Shown here: piece by piece, positions 52,555 through 61,864 of the stretch | Layout of the letters: every line of letters begins with the position of its first letter | How positions within the stretch are numbered: position 1 is the first letter of the stretch | Assembly (NCBI GenBank): GCA_024398055.1 | Contig: CP073749.1 | Location: forward strand, 1,984,594-2,048,593 | DNA from: a bacterium SCSIO 12741 | Lineage (GTDB): Bacteria > Bacteroidota > Bacteroidia > Flavobacteriales_G > Salibacteraceae | Length of the DNA stretch: 64,000 nucleotides | Direction: 5' to 3' | Notes under the pieces: generated by a model | Databases searched by the model: none | The model's input: only the letters and a program-made list of their open reading frames with translations | Told to the model about the DNA's origin: nothing | Position numbers and translations under genes: made by a program

Positions 52555-53430
52555 TTACAAAACGTTTAAAACCTGCTCTTTGATTTTCTCAAGGGCATCT
52601 TTCATTTGAACCACCAATTGCTGCATCTCGGCGTGATTTGCCTTGGAGCCTATTGTATTGATTTCACGCCCCATTTCCTGAGCAATGAATCCCAATTTTT
52701 TTCCTTGGTTTCCGTTCAAGGCCATGGTCTTGCGGAAGTATTCAATATGTGACCGAAGACGTACTTTTTCTTCGTTAATATCCAGTTTTTCCAGGTAATA
52801 AATCAATTCCTGCTCAAAGCGGTTTTGATCCAATGCATCCAGTTCTTCCTGAACCTCCTGAAAGCGTTGTTGCAATTTTTGGCGCTTGGCTTCAATTCTT
52901 TCCGGGGCCAGTTTGAGTAGCTCTTCCAGTAAAGTTTCAATGGTATCCACACGATTGTTAAGGTCAGCTTCCAGCGCAGCGCCTTCCTTCTGACGGAAAT
53001 CGTAGAGGTTGTTCAAACTTTCGTGAAGCAAGCTTTCAATGCAGCTCCATTCTTCATCTGTTGCTTCAAATGATTCCGTCTCAATCACATTCGGCATACG
53101 CAATACCGATTCAATCGGATTATCCGTGGAAACACCCAACTTACCTTCCAACTCTTTCAGTTGGTCGTGATAGTTCTGCGCCAATTCCTGATTAATTCGC
53201 GAACTCGGTAATGCCTCTACATTTTCAATGGAGATGATCAAATCAATTTTGCCGCGTTCGAGTTTTTTAAGAATCGTCGAACGGATAACTAATTCCCGAT
53301 CGCGGTAAGTCGATGGAATTCGAGTTTTAATGTCACTGGTCTTGGAATTCAGTGACTTAGTTTCCACTGTTATTTTTTTTCCCTCAAAATCTGAGGCCGC
53401 CTTTCCGAAGCCGGTCATGGAAATGATCAT
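52555..53430 (-). CDS. YicC/YloC family endoribonuclease
   Basis: The 291-residue protein belongs to the YicC family, endoribonucleases that act in mRNA turnover. It begins MIISMTGFGKAASDFEGKKI and carries the family segments SLNSKTSDIKTRIP and KLGFIAQEMGREINTIGSKA near the end, where catalytic acidic and His residues lie (HAEMQQLVVQMKDALEKIKE). It is the first gene of the yicC-gmk-nadD cluster. A perfect -7 box (TACCTTTG) lies 20 nt upstream. Confidence 0.93.
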   Translation of the reverse strand: MIISMTGFGKAASDFEGKKITVETKSLNSKTSDIKTRIPSTYRDRELVIRSTILKKLERGKIDLIISIENVEALPSSRINQELAQNYHDQLKELEGKLGVSTDNPIESVLRMPNVIETESFEATDEEWSCIESLLHESLNNLYDFRQKEGAALEADLNNRVDTIETLLEELLKLAPERIEAKRQKLQQRFQEVQEELDALDQNRFEQELIYYLEKLDINEEKVRLRSHIEYFRKTMALNGNQGKKLGFIAQEMGREINTIGSKANHAEMQQLVVQMKDALEKIKEQVLNVL

Positions 53431-53450
53431 ACCAAAGTAAATTTAGGCTG

Positions 53451-53458
53451 CAAAGGTA
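53451..53458 (-). promoter_or_regulatory. Promoter -7 box of the yicC-gmk-nadD cluster
   Basis: TACCTTTG on the minus strand matches TAnnTTTG, 20 nt upstream of the ATG at 53430. Confidence 0.5.
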
Positions 53459-53501
53459 ACATTCGCCACCAGCCGTTCTTCATTTTTGTGGCTCTGAAGA
53501 T

Positions 53502-54383
53502 TTAGCTAAACTTCCGGCTGACCAAAAATACCCCGCTAAAAATGAGTAGAGCAGCTACAATCTTAATCCAGTCGAGGGAATCCTTGCCCAAGGATATGGC
53601 AAACAAAGCGGCCAATATGGGCTGGGAATAGATGTAGACACTAACGGTTGATGGGTTGGTGTTTTTTAAGGCAAAGATGTTGAGCAGGTAGGCAAAGAAG
53701 GTAGTGCAAACAACCACAAAAGCTGTTTCCAGGGCAATTACCCAGGTAAAGGTTTCCCACTCAATCGCAGAAAACTGACCGATGCCGAAGGGAAAAACAA
53801 ACAAAAATCCAAAAGTAAAAACCCACTTGATGACCGTTAACGGCTGGTACTTTTTCATCAGAGGCTGTACGATCACCAGGTAAATCCCATAGGATAGTGA
53901 GTTAAAGAAGACCAATAAATCACCCATCCAGGTATCCGCGCCAAAGGAGCTGTTGCCTTTTAGGGTAATCACCATAACCGCTCCACAAACTCCGAGCCCA
54001 ATTCCAATTAATTTTTGTCGGGTAATGGTATTTCCAAGCAAAATGGCGGATGCCAACAAGACCAGAACTGGATTTGTGGTCATCATAATAGCTGCGTTGA
54101 TTGGACTGGTTAAACTCAATCCCTGGAAGAACATCAATTGATTGGCCGCGACCCCAAAGGCTCCACAGGCGATCAACCGCAGCCAATCACCACGTTCGAT
54201 TTTTTCTCGGGAAATAGTCGCATGCAGTAACCAAAACAGGACAAGGGCACCGATTACACGTAGGAAAATGAACCCAAAAGGTTGGATATAACCCTGCATA
54301 ACATCCCGTGCGATGGTGTAGTTCATCGCGTAAATCAGGTTTGCCCCAATAAGGGCTAAATGTGCTCGAAGGACCAGGTTCAA
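53502..54383 (-). CDS. EamA/DMT-family transporter
   Basis: This is the second EamA protein of the window (293 residues, about ten TM helices). It shows the repeat signatures GANLIYAMNYTIARDVMQGY and NTNPSTVSVYIYSQPILAAL. The substrate is unknown. The longest frame starts with an ATG at 54422, but the shorter TTG start at 54383 (MNLVLRAHLAL) is preferred, because a near -7 box (TTATTTTG at 54392-54399) lies between the two. Confidence 0.83.
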   Translation of the reverse strand: MNLVLRAHLALIGANLIYAMNYTIARDVMQGYIQPFGFIFLRVIGALVLFWLLHATISREKIERGDWLRLIACGAFGVAANQLMFFQGLSLTSPINAAIMMTTNPVLVLLASAILLGNTITRQKLIGIGLGVCGAVMVITLKGNSSFGADTWMGDLLVFFNSLSYGIYLVIVQPLMKKYQPLTVIKWVFTFGFLFVFPFGIGQFSAIEWETFTWVIALETAFVVVCTTFFAYLLNIFALKNTNPSTVSVYIYSQPILAALFAISLGKDSLDWIKIVAALLIFSGVFLVSRKFS

Positions 54384-54442
54384 TTTTTGGGCAAAATAAC
54401 AAGTATTAAAGAGTACATCCAAGATCCGGCCTGGAATAACTC

Positions 54443-54450
54443 TATTTTTG
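54443..54450 (+). promoter_or_regulatory. Promoter -7 box of the HMA protein gene
   Basis: TATTTTTG matches TAnnTTTG exactly, 19 nt before the ATG at 54470. Confidence 0.5.
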
Positions 54451-54469
54451 TCAGCAAATAAGTCGACGA

Positions 54470-54814
54470 ATGAAACAATTGATAGTTCTTGGATTCCTTT
54501 TGATGAGCTTCCAGCTTTGGTCTCAGGAGGATGGAAAATTCTCTACGGCCGAGTTTAAGGTTGAGGGAGTATGCGGAATGTGTGAAGGTAGAATTGAAGA
54601 AGCGGCTAACTATACCAAAGGGGTGAAAATCTCCGATTGGGACAAGGAAACCAAAATGATCAAGGTGACTTACAACGCTAAAAAAGTGAGCCCGGAAGAA
54701 ATCGGAAAATCAATTGCTAAAGCAGGCTACACTAACGATTACGCCAAGGCAGAAAGCAAAGACTACTCTAAATTACCGGGCTGCTGCCGTTACGAAGAAG
54801 TGGAAGATCATTAA
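54470..54814 (+). CDS. Exported heavy-metal-associated (HMA) domain protein
   Basis: The 114-residue protein has a signal peptide (ends LWSQ, about residue 19) and one HMA domain. The metal-binding CxxC is in EGVCGMCEGRIEEAA. The end has two further cysteines (PGCCRYEE), a second potential metal site. It may bind copper or another soft metal in the envelope. The stop overlaps by 4 nt that of the convergent ArsC-like gene. Confidence 0.88.
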   Translation: MKQLIVLGFLLMSFQLWSQEDGKFSTAEFKVEGVCGMCEGRIEEAANYTKGVKISDWDKETKMIKVTYNAKKVSPEEIGKSIAKAGYTNDYAKAESKDYSKLPGCCRYEEVEDH

Positions 54815-55161
54815 AGGGCAGAGGCAATCGCCTCAACCGTTTTCTTGCTGTTTCCTATAAATACCTCATTATTTAGAACAACCACGGGCCTTTTAAGAAA
54901 GGTGTAGTGTTCCAAAATCAGGTTTTTGTAGTCGTTTTCTTCTAAGTTTTTGGAAGCCAGTCCCATGGACTTATAAAGCATGGCCCTTCTGGAAAACAAA
55001 GACTCGTAAGAACCCGAAAGCTCCTTCATTTCATCCAATTGCTCCGGGGTAATTTTGTTAGTTTTGATGTCCTGAAGTTCGAAGCCTTTAGCGGCCAGAT
55101 CCAACTCTTTCAAAATACGGATACAGGTGCTACAGGTAGAGAGGTGATAGACTTTTTTCAT
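54811..55161 (-). CDS. ArsC/Spx-family reductase-like protein
   Basis: The 116-residue protein has the ArsC/Spx thioredoxin-like fold with Cys10 and Cys13 in HLSTCSTCIRILKEL, and the later RRAMLYKSMG and FLKRPVVVLNNEVFIG segments. ArsC proteins reduce arsenate; family members of this type in Bacteroidota are of uncertain substrate. The basic residues of the arsenate site (the RPVV segment) are present. A TATTTTTG box ends 7 nt before the ATG at 55161. Confidence 0.85.
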   Translation of the reverse strand: MKKVYHLSTCSTCIRILKELDLAAKGFELQDIKTNKITPEQLDEMKELSGSYESLFSRRAMLYKSMGLASKNLEENDYKNLILEHYTFLKRPVVVLNNEVFIGNSKKTVEAIASAL

Positions 55162-55168
55162 AACGCGA

Positions 55169-55176
55169 CAAAAATA
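55169..55176 (-). promoter_or_regulatory. Promoter -7 box of the ArsC-like gene
   Basis: TATTTTTG on the minus strand matches TAnnTTTG, 7 nt before the ATG at 55161. Confidence 0.5.
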
Positions 55177-55203
55177 GAAGGAAGCAAGTCCTAAGCGATA
55201 AAA

Positions 55204-56316
55204 ATGGCCACAAAAACAGGCAAAAAGAAAAAGAAGTCGAGTCCGGTTAGGCAGCTCTTAAGTCCTCGCCGGGTGTTTATTCCCATCGCCATTGGACTGG
55301 CCGTTGCTGGCTGGATGCTTTGGCGTGAATTCGATCCTCAGGTTCTTTCCAAAATTCACTGGACCGGTTGGACGGCTATTTGGTTGCTGTTTGCCTTGGT
55401 TATGGTGGCCGTGCGCGATTTGGGTTACATGTACCGAATCCGCATTTTGACTGACAAAGAGATTAAGTGGCGCAATTCCTTTGATGTGATCATGCTCTGG
55501 GAATTTGCCTCGGCCATTTCGCCTTCGGTAGTTGGAGGCTCGGCCATTGCTCTGTTTATCGTTAACCGGGAAGGAATCAGTCTGGGTAGAAGTACCGCGG
55601 TGGTAATGGTTACCGCTTTTCTGGATGAACTGTTCTACATCATCATGGTACCCATTGTACTATTCGTGGTTGGAACGGCCAATTTATTTCCCGCCGAATT
55701 ACAAAAAGAACTTCTTGGATTCAGCCTCGGAGCCAAACAAATCTTCTATGTAGGATATGGCTTTATTGTACTGCTTACAAGTATCATCATCAGTTCCATT
55801 TTCTTCTTTCCACGTGGCTTTAAGCGGTTGATTGTAGGATTTACCTACCTGTCTTTTCTTAAGCGATGGAGAGCTGATGCCATTCAAACAGGAAACGATA
55901 TTATCACCACCTCCAAGGAGTTAAGGGGTAAGCCTTTTTCCTTTTGGGGCAAGGCATTTGGAGCAACGCTTTTTTCCTGGACCGCTCGTTTTTGGGTGGT
56001 CAATTTCTTGATCCTTGCCGTAGGTTCCTTGTCTTTTGGGGAGCACATGATGGTCTATGCCCGTCAATTGGTGATGTGGGTGATTATGCTCATCAGTCCT
56101 ACTCCAGGTGGAACGGGAGTAGCGGAGTTTATGTTTAGCAAATTCCTGGGAGATTACATTGCCACTGGATTCGCTGAGGTAATTGCCCTGATGTGGCGTT
56201 TGCTTACCTACTACCCTTATCTATTTGTGGGAGCAATTGTTCTTCCTGGCTGGGTAAGACGCGTTTATCTAAAGCGTCGCCTCATTACCTTCAAGCGTCC
56301 TGAAAGCGCTAATTAA
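55204..56316 (+). CDS. YbhN-like (LPG_synthase_TM) integral membrane protein
   Basis: The 370-residue protein has a basic N-terminus (TGKKKKKSSPVRQL) and about eight TM helices, with the family segments FASAISPSVVGGSAIALFIV and LISPTPGGTGVAEFMFSKFL. These belong to the UPF0104/YbhN family, related to the lysylphosphatidylglycerol synthase TM part. Members are proposed lipid flippases or synthases. No catalytic C-terminal aminoacyl-transfer domain is present. Confidence 0.88.
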   Translation: MATKTGKKKKKSSPVRQLLSPRRVFIPIAIGLAVAGWMLWREFDPQVLSKIHWTGWTAIWLLFALVMVAVRDLGYMYRIRILTDKEIKWRNSFDVIMLWEFASAISPSVVGGSAIALFIVNREGISLGRSTAVVMVTAFLDELFYIIMVPIVLFVVGTANLFPAELQKELLGFSLGAKQIFYVGYGFIVLLTSIIISSIFFFPRGFKRLIVGFTYLSFLKRWRADAIQTGNDIITTSKELRGKPFSFWGKAFGATLFSWTARFWVVNFLILAVGSLSFGEHMMVYARQLVMWVIMLISPTPGGTGVAEFMFSKFLGDYIATGFAEVIALMWRLLTYYPYLFVGAIVLPGWVRRVYLKRRLITFKRPESAN

Positions 56317-56391
56317 TGGTTTCAAAATCTTTCAGGGTATTGGCTTTCAAGAGCCAAAGGGGAGATCTGAATATTTCCAATCCTGTCCTGC

Positions 56392-56754
56392 CTAAAAATT
56401 CTTGGAGGTCGGTTTTATAAAGGCCAACCACTCCACCAACAATTCTTTCATGTCTGTTATGGGAAGACTTAATGTGTCGTTGATAATGACGTCCGGTGAT
56501 TGAAGAAAGACCTTGTCCGCTTCTGTACCGTCTGTAATAAATTGGTCATCATAGGGTCGATCACTTAGGGCGTCATCAAGAAGTTGAATGAAATCCTCCA
56601 CCTCTACAAGAGACAAATGATCAATGAAACATAAGTTGAAATTTACATGGGGCGCCGGTAATGTGCCGTTCGAAACACATCGGTATGAGGTCAAATCATA
56701 TTCTTCTGAATAACTCTTGACAAATTGCAACCCATAACGTTCCCGCAAGGTCAT
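56392..56754 (-). CDS. Protein of unknown function
   Basis: I do not recognise this 120-residue acidic protein. It contains APHVNFNLCFIDHLSLVEVE and IINDTLSLPITDMKELLVEW, with no signal peptide or membrane helix. The charge pattern and isolated position resemble small orphan genes of this window. The ATG at 56754 is the natural start. It lies between a membrane protein gene and the SPOR-like gene. Confidence 0.55.
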   Translation of the reverse strand: MTLRERYGLQFVKSYSEEYDLTSYRCVSNGTLPAPHVNFNLCFIDHLSLVEVEDFIQLLDDALSDRPYDDQFITDGTEADKVFLQSPDVIINDTLSLPITDMKELLVEWLAFIKPTSKNF

Positions 56755-56820
56755 GATCGATTGAATTAGTTAGCCGAATTAGGCTCGTTACAAGGACTAC
56801 TTAATTCTGTGCCGGGTAAA

Positions 56821-58362
56821 CTACTGATTGGAGTTTAAAAATTCCACCGCCTTTTGGTACTCAATTCTTTCTCCATCAGCAATACCCACAAGGAAGGCAT
56901 CTGGAATTCCTGAAAGCTTGATCACATTGAGTAAGCTCTCGGCATCCTTGGGATTGGTGAATTCACCGGTGTAGTAGCGAATCGGACTGCCACGCAATAC
57001 TTTTACTTCACGCTGAATAATGTTTTCGTACTTCACGATTTCCAAAATCGGATCTACCTGGGTCACATTGGCACCCAGTTGAACGGATACGAATACATTG
57101 CTTTTCTTCTTAAGTTTCACGTCTTTGTAGGGACTGGAAGTAGGTGTTGTAGAAGTGGTATTGGCTGTTGACGTCCCCGCCGATTTAGATCGGGCTTCAG
57201 CTACAGAAACTTTTTGACCATCTGCATAGGCCACAATAAAAGCGTCAGTTAATCCTTTTTCGAAAAGCTCATTTTTAACGGCGACCACCTGATTAAAATC
57301 TGGGTATTTACCGATACGGTATTTATACAAACCACCTTCGGGTACTACATATACTTCATGCCCCAAATCGGCATAGCGCTGACTTTCTTTGTCAGATCCG
57401 GAGGCCGCAATTTGCAGGGCAAAATACACGGGAGGCTCGGGCCCGGTTTGAACTTGTACTGGAGGAGCAGGAGGAGTTTCTTTGATGGGAGTAGGTGCCG
57501 GTTCAGGCTCAACGGTTTCAGGTTCAGGCTCTTCTTCCTCTGCTAATTGGGGTTCTGAAGCGGCTTCTTCCGTTTCTTCATTTTCATTCTCGCTGGCACC
57601 GGCTACCACCGCACCTGCTGCCAATACCGTACCACCGGCCACTGCTGGGGTGCTAATGTTCGATCCTTCGGACGATGATGGCTCAGGTTCTTCCTCCTCA
57701 ACCAATTCTGGCCCAGAGTTTTCGGGCTCTTCTTCTTGCACTAATTCAGGGCCGGGTTGGGAGGCTGTGTCCGGTTCGTCAATGACCAATTCGGGTCCTG
57801 GAGGGGGAGTAGGAGTGGTATCAGCAGCGACAACCACAGGCTCTGGCTCCGTTGTAGTATCCACTGGTGCAGCCTCTTCGATAGGACTTGAGCAAGGGTC
57901 TAAAAGATAAACTTGAAGATCGGATGCCTTGTCCAAGGCCACTTGAGCATTTGCGGTTCTGCTTTCGTAGGCGCTTTGTTTCTTTTTCTTGAGATCCACA
58001 TTCATGGCCTTCTTGATGTGAAACCTAATTTCAATCAGTCCATTCTCGATTTTCGAAAAATCAAAATTGGCACAGGCACATTCCTTATGAAGTTTCAATT
58101 GATTGATCGAATTAGCCGCCAAATCAGCGTGTTTTCTGGCTTCGGTTAATACCCGGGTGACCTTTTCGTTTAGTGCTTCACTTTTTTCGTTCTGTGATCG
58201 TTTGGCCAGTTCCAAGGCATCATAGCTGCTCTTGTAGAGGCTTTTAACCTGATCGTTAAAGACCTCCAATTCTGCTTCGTAGAGGTCGCAGGTAGGCCTT
58301 TCTACCGATGCATTTAAGGCCAGGAAACTGAATAATAATAAAGAAAGTAGGCCTGTTCTCAT
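56821..58362 (-). CDS. Exported protein with two SPOR-like domains and Pro/Glu-rich linker
   Basis: The 513-residue protein has a signal peptide (MRTGLLSLLLFSFLALNA), a helical N-terminal part with a CxC (CACANF near 95), a long Pro/Glu/Ser-rich acidic linker (about 165-325) with repeated PELVEEEEPE-like units, and two C-terminal SPOR-like repeats, PPVYFALQIAASGSDKESQR... and NVFVSVQLGANVTQVDPI. SPOR domains bind septal peptidoglycan. The ATG at 58362 is used because a perfect -7 box at 58388-58395 rules out the upstream TTG at 58386. Confidence 0.82.
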   Translation of the reverse strand: MRTGLLSLLLFSFLALNASVERPTCDLYEAELEVFNDQVKSLYKSSYDALELAKRSQNEKSEALNEKVTRVLTEARKHADLAANSINQLKLHKECACANFDFSKIENGLIEIRFHIKKAMNVDLKKKKQSAYESRTANAQVALDKASDLQVYLLDPCSSPIEEAAPVDTTTEPEPVVVAADTTPTPPPGPELVIDEPDTASQPGPELVQEEEPENSGPELVEEEEPEPSSSEGSNISTPAVAGGTVLAAGAVVAGASENENEETEEAASEPQLAEEEEPEPETVEPEPAPTPIKETPPAPPVQVQTGPEPPVYFALQIAASGSDKESQRYADLGHEVYVVPEGGLYKYRIGKYPDFNQVVAVKNELFEKGLTDAFIVAYADGQKVSVAEARSKSAGTSTANTTSTTPTSSPYKDVKLKKKSNVFVSVQLGANVTQVDPILEIVKYENIIQREVKVLRGSPIRYYTGEFTNPKDAESLLNVIKLSGIPDAFLVGIADGERIEYQKAVEFLNSNQ

Positions 58363-58387
58363 AGTTTGATTTTTGTGCCAATACAAC

Positions 58388-58395
58388 CAAATATA
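58388..58395 (-). promoter_or_regulatory. Promoter -7 box of the SPOR-like gene
   Basis: TATATTTG on the minus strand matches TAnnTTTG, 25 nt upstream of the ATG at 58362. Confidence 0.55.
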
Positions 58396-58595
58396 AACAT
58401 CTTGATTAAAGCGATTCAGCTGGTACTGCGGAGTTAGGAACGTTCTATTCTGGAAAACCCGACAGCGCGATGCAGGTTGGGCTTACTTAATGGAGCATGC
58501 AGGCTTAATTGATTAACAAAGCGCCCTGAAAAACTTCAAATCAATTTGATCTCCACCTGAAACAGAAATCCTACTTTGGCCCAAAATTATCACGC

Positions 58596-59024
58596 ATGAG
58601 AGGTTTAGTATCATTCACTTTTTTACTGAGTTTTTTCCTGATTTCTGGTTCATTGAGCGCCCAAGACTGCTACGAAAAATACCGTAGAGCTTTTAACGAA
58701 CGCGGTGCCGAAGAGGTTGTTGACAGTACTTATGACAACATTATTATCAGTATTCGTGATGGTCAAACGACCAATTGCTACCTGGGAAAAGTGACCGTGA
58801 AAAACGGAAAGGTATTGCTGGATAATTTCTTCATCAAGCTAGAAGATGATACCTACGAAAATGTAGCTCCTCAATTCAAAACCTATGCTCCGGTAGAGAT
58901 CAAAAATGGAATTTCTCAAATCATTTTGGATCGCCACGATGCACTTTACAACGTGGTTTTTATCGGCAACATAAAGCCTAAGAAAAAGGGGTATATGAAG
59001 GCCCCAGACTTCAAACTGGATTAG
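58596..59024 (+). CDS. Secreted protein of unknown function
   Basis: The 142-residue protein has a signal peptide (ends SLSAQ, about residue 22) and then a beta-rich mature region with FNERGAEEVVDSTYDNIIIS, a CYLGKVTVKNGKVLLDNFFI strand pair and a KKKGYMKAPDFKLD end. I recognise no family. Its stop overlaps by 4 nt that of the M1 aminopeptidase gene on the other strand. Confidence 0.7.
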   Translation: MRGLVSFTFLLSFFLISGSLSAQDCYEKYRRAFNERGAEEVVDSTYDNIIISIRDGQTTNCYLGKVTVKNGKVLLDNFFIKLEDDTYENVAPQFKTYAPVEIKNGISQIILDRHDALYNVVFIGNIKPKKKGYMKAPDFKLD

Positions 59025-61660
59025 TCCTGCGGTAGCAGATTCAATACCTGTGGATCGGATTGAGCTTTGCGAATTCGTTCCACTACGGCATTGGTAAAGT
59101 CCAATTCTTTTTGCCATTTTTCGCGTTCAGTACGCAGTTCGTTGAGGCGGGTAGCATTGTCTTCCAGGTCTTCAATCTGTTGATCAATCACGGTAATTTC
59201 ACCGGCTGTTTTTTCGTAGATTTTCGTTACGCTTGCTGTGGCTGCCATTTTTACCCAAACCATATTGGCGTCCTTCGAAATGCCTTCTGCTGTGGTGAGG
59301 AAATTTCGGGTAATTTCAGGTTGCCAGAGGCGTGTTACAAATCCTTGGTAAGACCTTAAATATCCAGATTTGCTGTAGCCCGAGAGGCGAGGATTTAAGG
59401 ATTCGAACCAGTTGGCCTTTTCAGCATTTCCTAAGCGACTGTAAATGTCTGTGACCGCCATCCACACCTGAGCGCTGTTTTCATTTTCCAGTTTTTCGGC
59501 CATCACGAGTGCAGCATTGGTGTCCATAGTACTGCTAAGGGTCAATGAGCTAATCAAAACGTGGTAGGAGCTATCAGCCATGGATTTGGCGATGAGTTCC
59601 CATTTATTTTCGGGTTCAAAGTCCCGGATGTAGCGGCTCAATGCTGCTGCTCTAACCTTGGGATGTGGATCGGCGAAGGCCATTTCCAAAAGGCGTTTTT
59701 CAGCAACTTGCTCATCTACCCGTTCCAGGTTATCTGAGGTGTTAACTGCCATCAATCGGATGTAGTAGTACGGATCGTCCAACGCTTCGATCAATACTTC
59801 GTTTCCGATGTAGCTAATCGAATCCAGATGAGCAATGGCCCGAATAGCTTCCAGTCGAGCTACAAAAGGTTTACAATGACGGTATTGCCAGGTCCATTCG
59901 GCTTCGCTTTTTTCTTCCACTTTTTCAGCGAGTAGGTATCGCTCGGAGTCGAAATCCACAAAATCGGGTTGTTGCTCTATGCGGATGTTGTATTCGTTCA
60001 CTTCGTCCTTTACCCAAAGCTCATACCGTCTTTTTTCATCGCCCAGGTGAAGCTCCACGCTAAAGGGTAGCTGATACAAAGGGGTAGTTTCCAGGTCCTG
60101 AGTTTGAGTCACAACCAATTTCAAATCCTGATTCACGGAGTCGTAAACCGAGGTGATTTCCAATTTGGGGTGCCCTTTGCTAAAGGCCCATTGATCGAAG
60201 AACCAGTTGTAATCCTCGCCAGTTACCTCTTCCACAATCAATCGAAGCTGGTGCATTTCAGCGCTTCCACCCTCATAGCGGATCAAGTAGCGGTTCAGTG
60301 CTTCGAAGAAAGCTTCATCGCCCATGTATGTACGAAGCATGTGAAGAATTCTCGCCCCTTTGGAGTAGGAGTGGTTATCAAACATGTGATCCTTTTCTTC
60401 ATAGTTGAAGCGTACCCAATCTACCTGCTTGTATCGTGACTCGGCCAGGTAGCTGTTTAGGTTATTATACAGATGATGATCCGCTGCATCCTTGCCGTAT
60501 TTATGCTCTTTCCACAAGTATTCTCCATAAGTAGCGAAGGCTTCGTTCAAAGGCAAATTGGCCCAGCTTTCGCAAGATACCAGGTCTCCAAACCATTGGT
60601 GAAAAAGTTCATGGGCAATGATGTCGTCTTGGGGATGATCAATCAATTCACGGCGATGTAACTGAACAAATTCTCCATGGATGGTTGCTGAGGTATTTTC
60701 CATCGCACCCGAAACAAAATCCCGAACGATTACCTGACTGTACTTATCCCAGGGAAAATCTACCCCGAGAATGTTGGAATAGAATTCAATCATTTCAGGA
60801 GTATTGCCAAATATGGCTTGGGCATCAGCCTTGTATTCCTGCTCTACGTAATAGCTTACTTCTTTGTCTCTCCAGGTATCTTGAACAACCGCAAAATCGC
60901 CAACCGCAAGCATAGCCAAATAAGGAGAGTGTGGCAGGCTTTGTTCCCAATAATCCGTACGAGTGCCATCTCCATTTAAGGTGGAAAATACGCGCTGGCC
61001 ATTTGACAAACTGACCATATTTTCCGGAACCCGAATAGCAATTTCCTGGGTTGTTTTTTGATTGGGCTCATCCAGAGTCGGGAACCAGCACGAAGAAAAA
61101 TCGGTTTCACCCTGGGTCCAAACTTGGGTCGGTTTGTTTTCTATAGTTCCATCAGGATCAATAAAGTACATGCCTTGAGATGCCTGAATGGCTTTTCCAC
61201 TTTTGGACTTTACCTCCGTTGGATGTGCCGTATACATAATGTGGAGCTCAAGCGTATCCTTGGAGGTGTATTCGCGGTGCAAATCCATTTCTATTCGTCT
61301 ACCGTCATAGTCAAACGGCAGTTCTAATAGGGAATCGTTGTCTTGTACTTCTATTTTTTCAATGGTAAATGCCTTGGCATCCAGTCCCACATGTTGCTGT
61401 TTGTAGAAATAAGGGTGAAGGGTTAAAATGGCCGTTCCGCTAACTTCTTGTCGAGGTATAGCCAGGCCAAGGTCCAGGCGGGTGTGAACCAGCTTCCAAA
61501 TAAGGGGAGGTGTTTTTTGATAAGGGGGTTGAATGCTTAGTGATTTGGTTTCAATCGTATCCCGGTGTACGGTGGCTTCAGGATTGGTAGTAATTGGTTT
61601 GTTCAACGTACAAGACCAGGAAACGAATAGTAGAAGACCGGGTAGCAATTTCTTAATCAT
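59021..61660 (-). CDS. Exported M1-family metallo-aminopeptidase
   Basis: The 879-residue enzyme has a signal peptide-like N-terminus (IKKLLPGLLLFVSWSC, weak lipobox) and the full M1 architecture. The GAMEN motif is intact (VSGAMENTSATIHGEF) and the zinc site is HELFHQWFGDLVS (about residues 349-361) with the third ligand Glu in NEAFATYGEYLW. The C-terminal half (about 560-820) is an all-helical HEAT-like region. It probably degrades peptides outside the inner membrane. The ATG at 61660 is preferred over a GTG at 61666 because a perfect TAATTTTG box ends at 61666, 5 nt from the ATG. Confidence 0.94.
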   Translation of the reverse strand: MIKKLLPGLLLFVSWSCTLNKPITTNPEATVHRDTIETKSLSIQPPYQKTPPLIWKLVHTRLDLGLAIPRQEVSGTAILTLHPYFYKQQHVGLDAKAFTIEKIEVQDNDSLLELPFDYDGRRIEMDLHREYTSKDTLELHIMYTAHPTEVKSKSGKAIQASQGMYFIDPDGTIENKPTQVWTQGETDFSSCWFPTLDEPNQKTTQEIAIRVPENMVSLSNGQRVFSTLNGDGTRTDYWEQSLPHSPYLAMLAVGDFAVVQDTWRDKEVSYYVEQEYKADAQAIFGNTPEMIEFYSNILGVDFPWDKYSQVIVRDFVSGAMENTSATIHGEFVQLHRRELIDHPQDDIIAHELFHQWFGDLVSCESWANLPLNEAFATYGEYLWKEHKYGKDAADHHLYNNLNSYLAESRYKQVDWVRFNYEEKDHMFDNHSYSKGARILHMLRTYMGDEAFFEALNRYLIRYEGGSAEMHQLRLIVEEVTGEDYNWFFDQWAFSKGHPKLEITSVYDSVNQDLKLVVTQTQDLETTPLYQLPFSVELHLGDEKRRYELWVKDEVNEYNIRIEQQPDFVDFDSERYLLAEKVEEKSEAEWTWQYRHCKPFVARLEAIRAIAHLDSISYIGNEVLIEALDDPYYYIRLMAVNTSDNLERVDEQVAEKRLLEMAFADPHPKVRAAALSRYIRDFEPENKWELIAKSMADSSYHVLISSLTLSSTMDTNAALVMAEKLENENSAQVWMAVTDIYSRLGNAEKANWFESLNPRLSGYSKSGYLRSYQGFVTRLWQPEITRNFLTTAEGISKDANMVWVKMAATASVTKIYEKTAGEITVIDQQIEDLEDNATRLNELRTEREKWQKELDFTNAVVERIRKAQSDPQVLNLLPQD

Positions 61661-61665
61661 AAGCA

Positions 61666-61673
61666 CAAAATTA
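61666..61673 (-). promoter_or_regulatory. Promoter -7 box of the M1 aminopeptidase gene
   Basis: TAATTTTG on the minus strand matches TAnnTTTG and ends 5 nt before the ATG at 61660, a leaderless arrangement. Confidence 0.5.
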
Positions 61674-61864
61674 GAATTTGATGCGAGTATTTTTTAAAAC
61701 TGAGCAACAAGCTTTCAGCGGCTTGGTTAAGAGGTGGTTGATCGTGGAATTGACAAAAGGAAAATCGGGAATTGATAAGCTGGAACTACTCATCCGCCGT
61801 CAGGAAAAGCATTGGAGCCGAATGTTCAGCTTAATTCAATAGTTTTACGGCATAGAAGAAATCC

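Noticed and set aside
57482-57910. Ser/Gly-rich frame opposite the SPOR-like gene
   Set aside because: It is the antisense shadow of the Pro/Glu-rich linker; low-complexity coding gives long open frames on the other strand.
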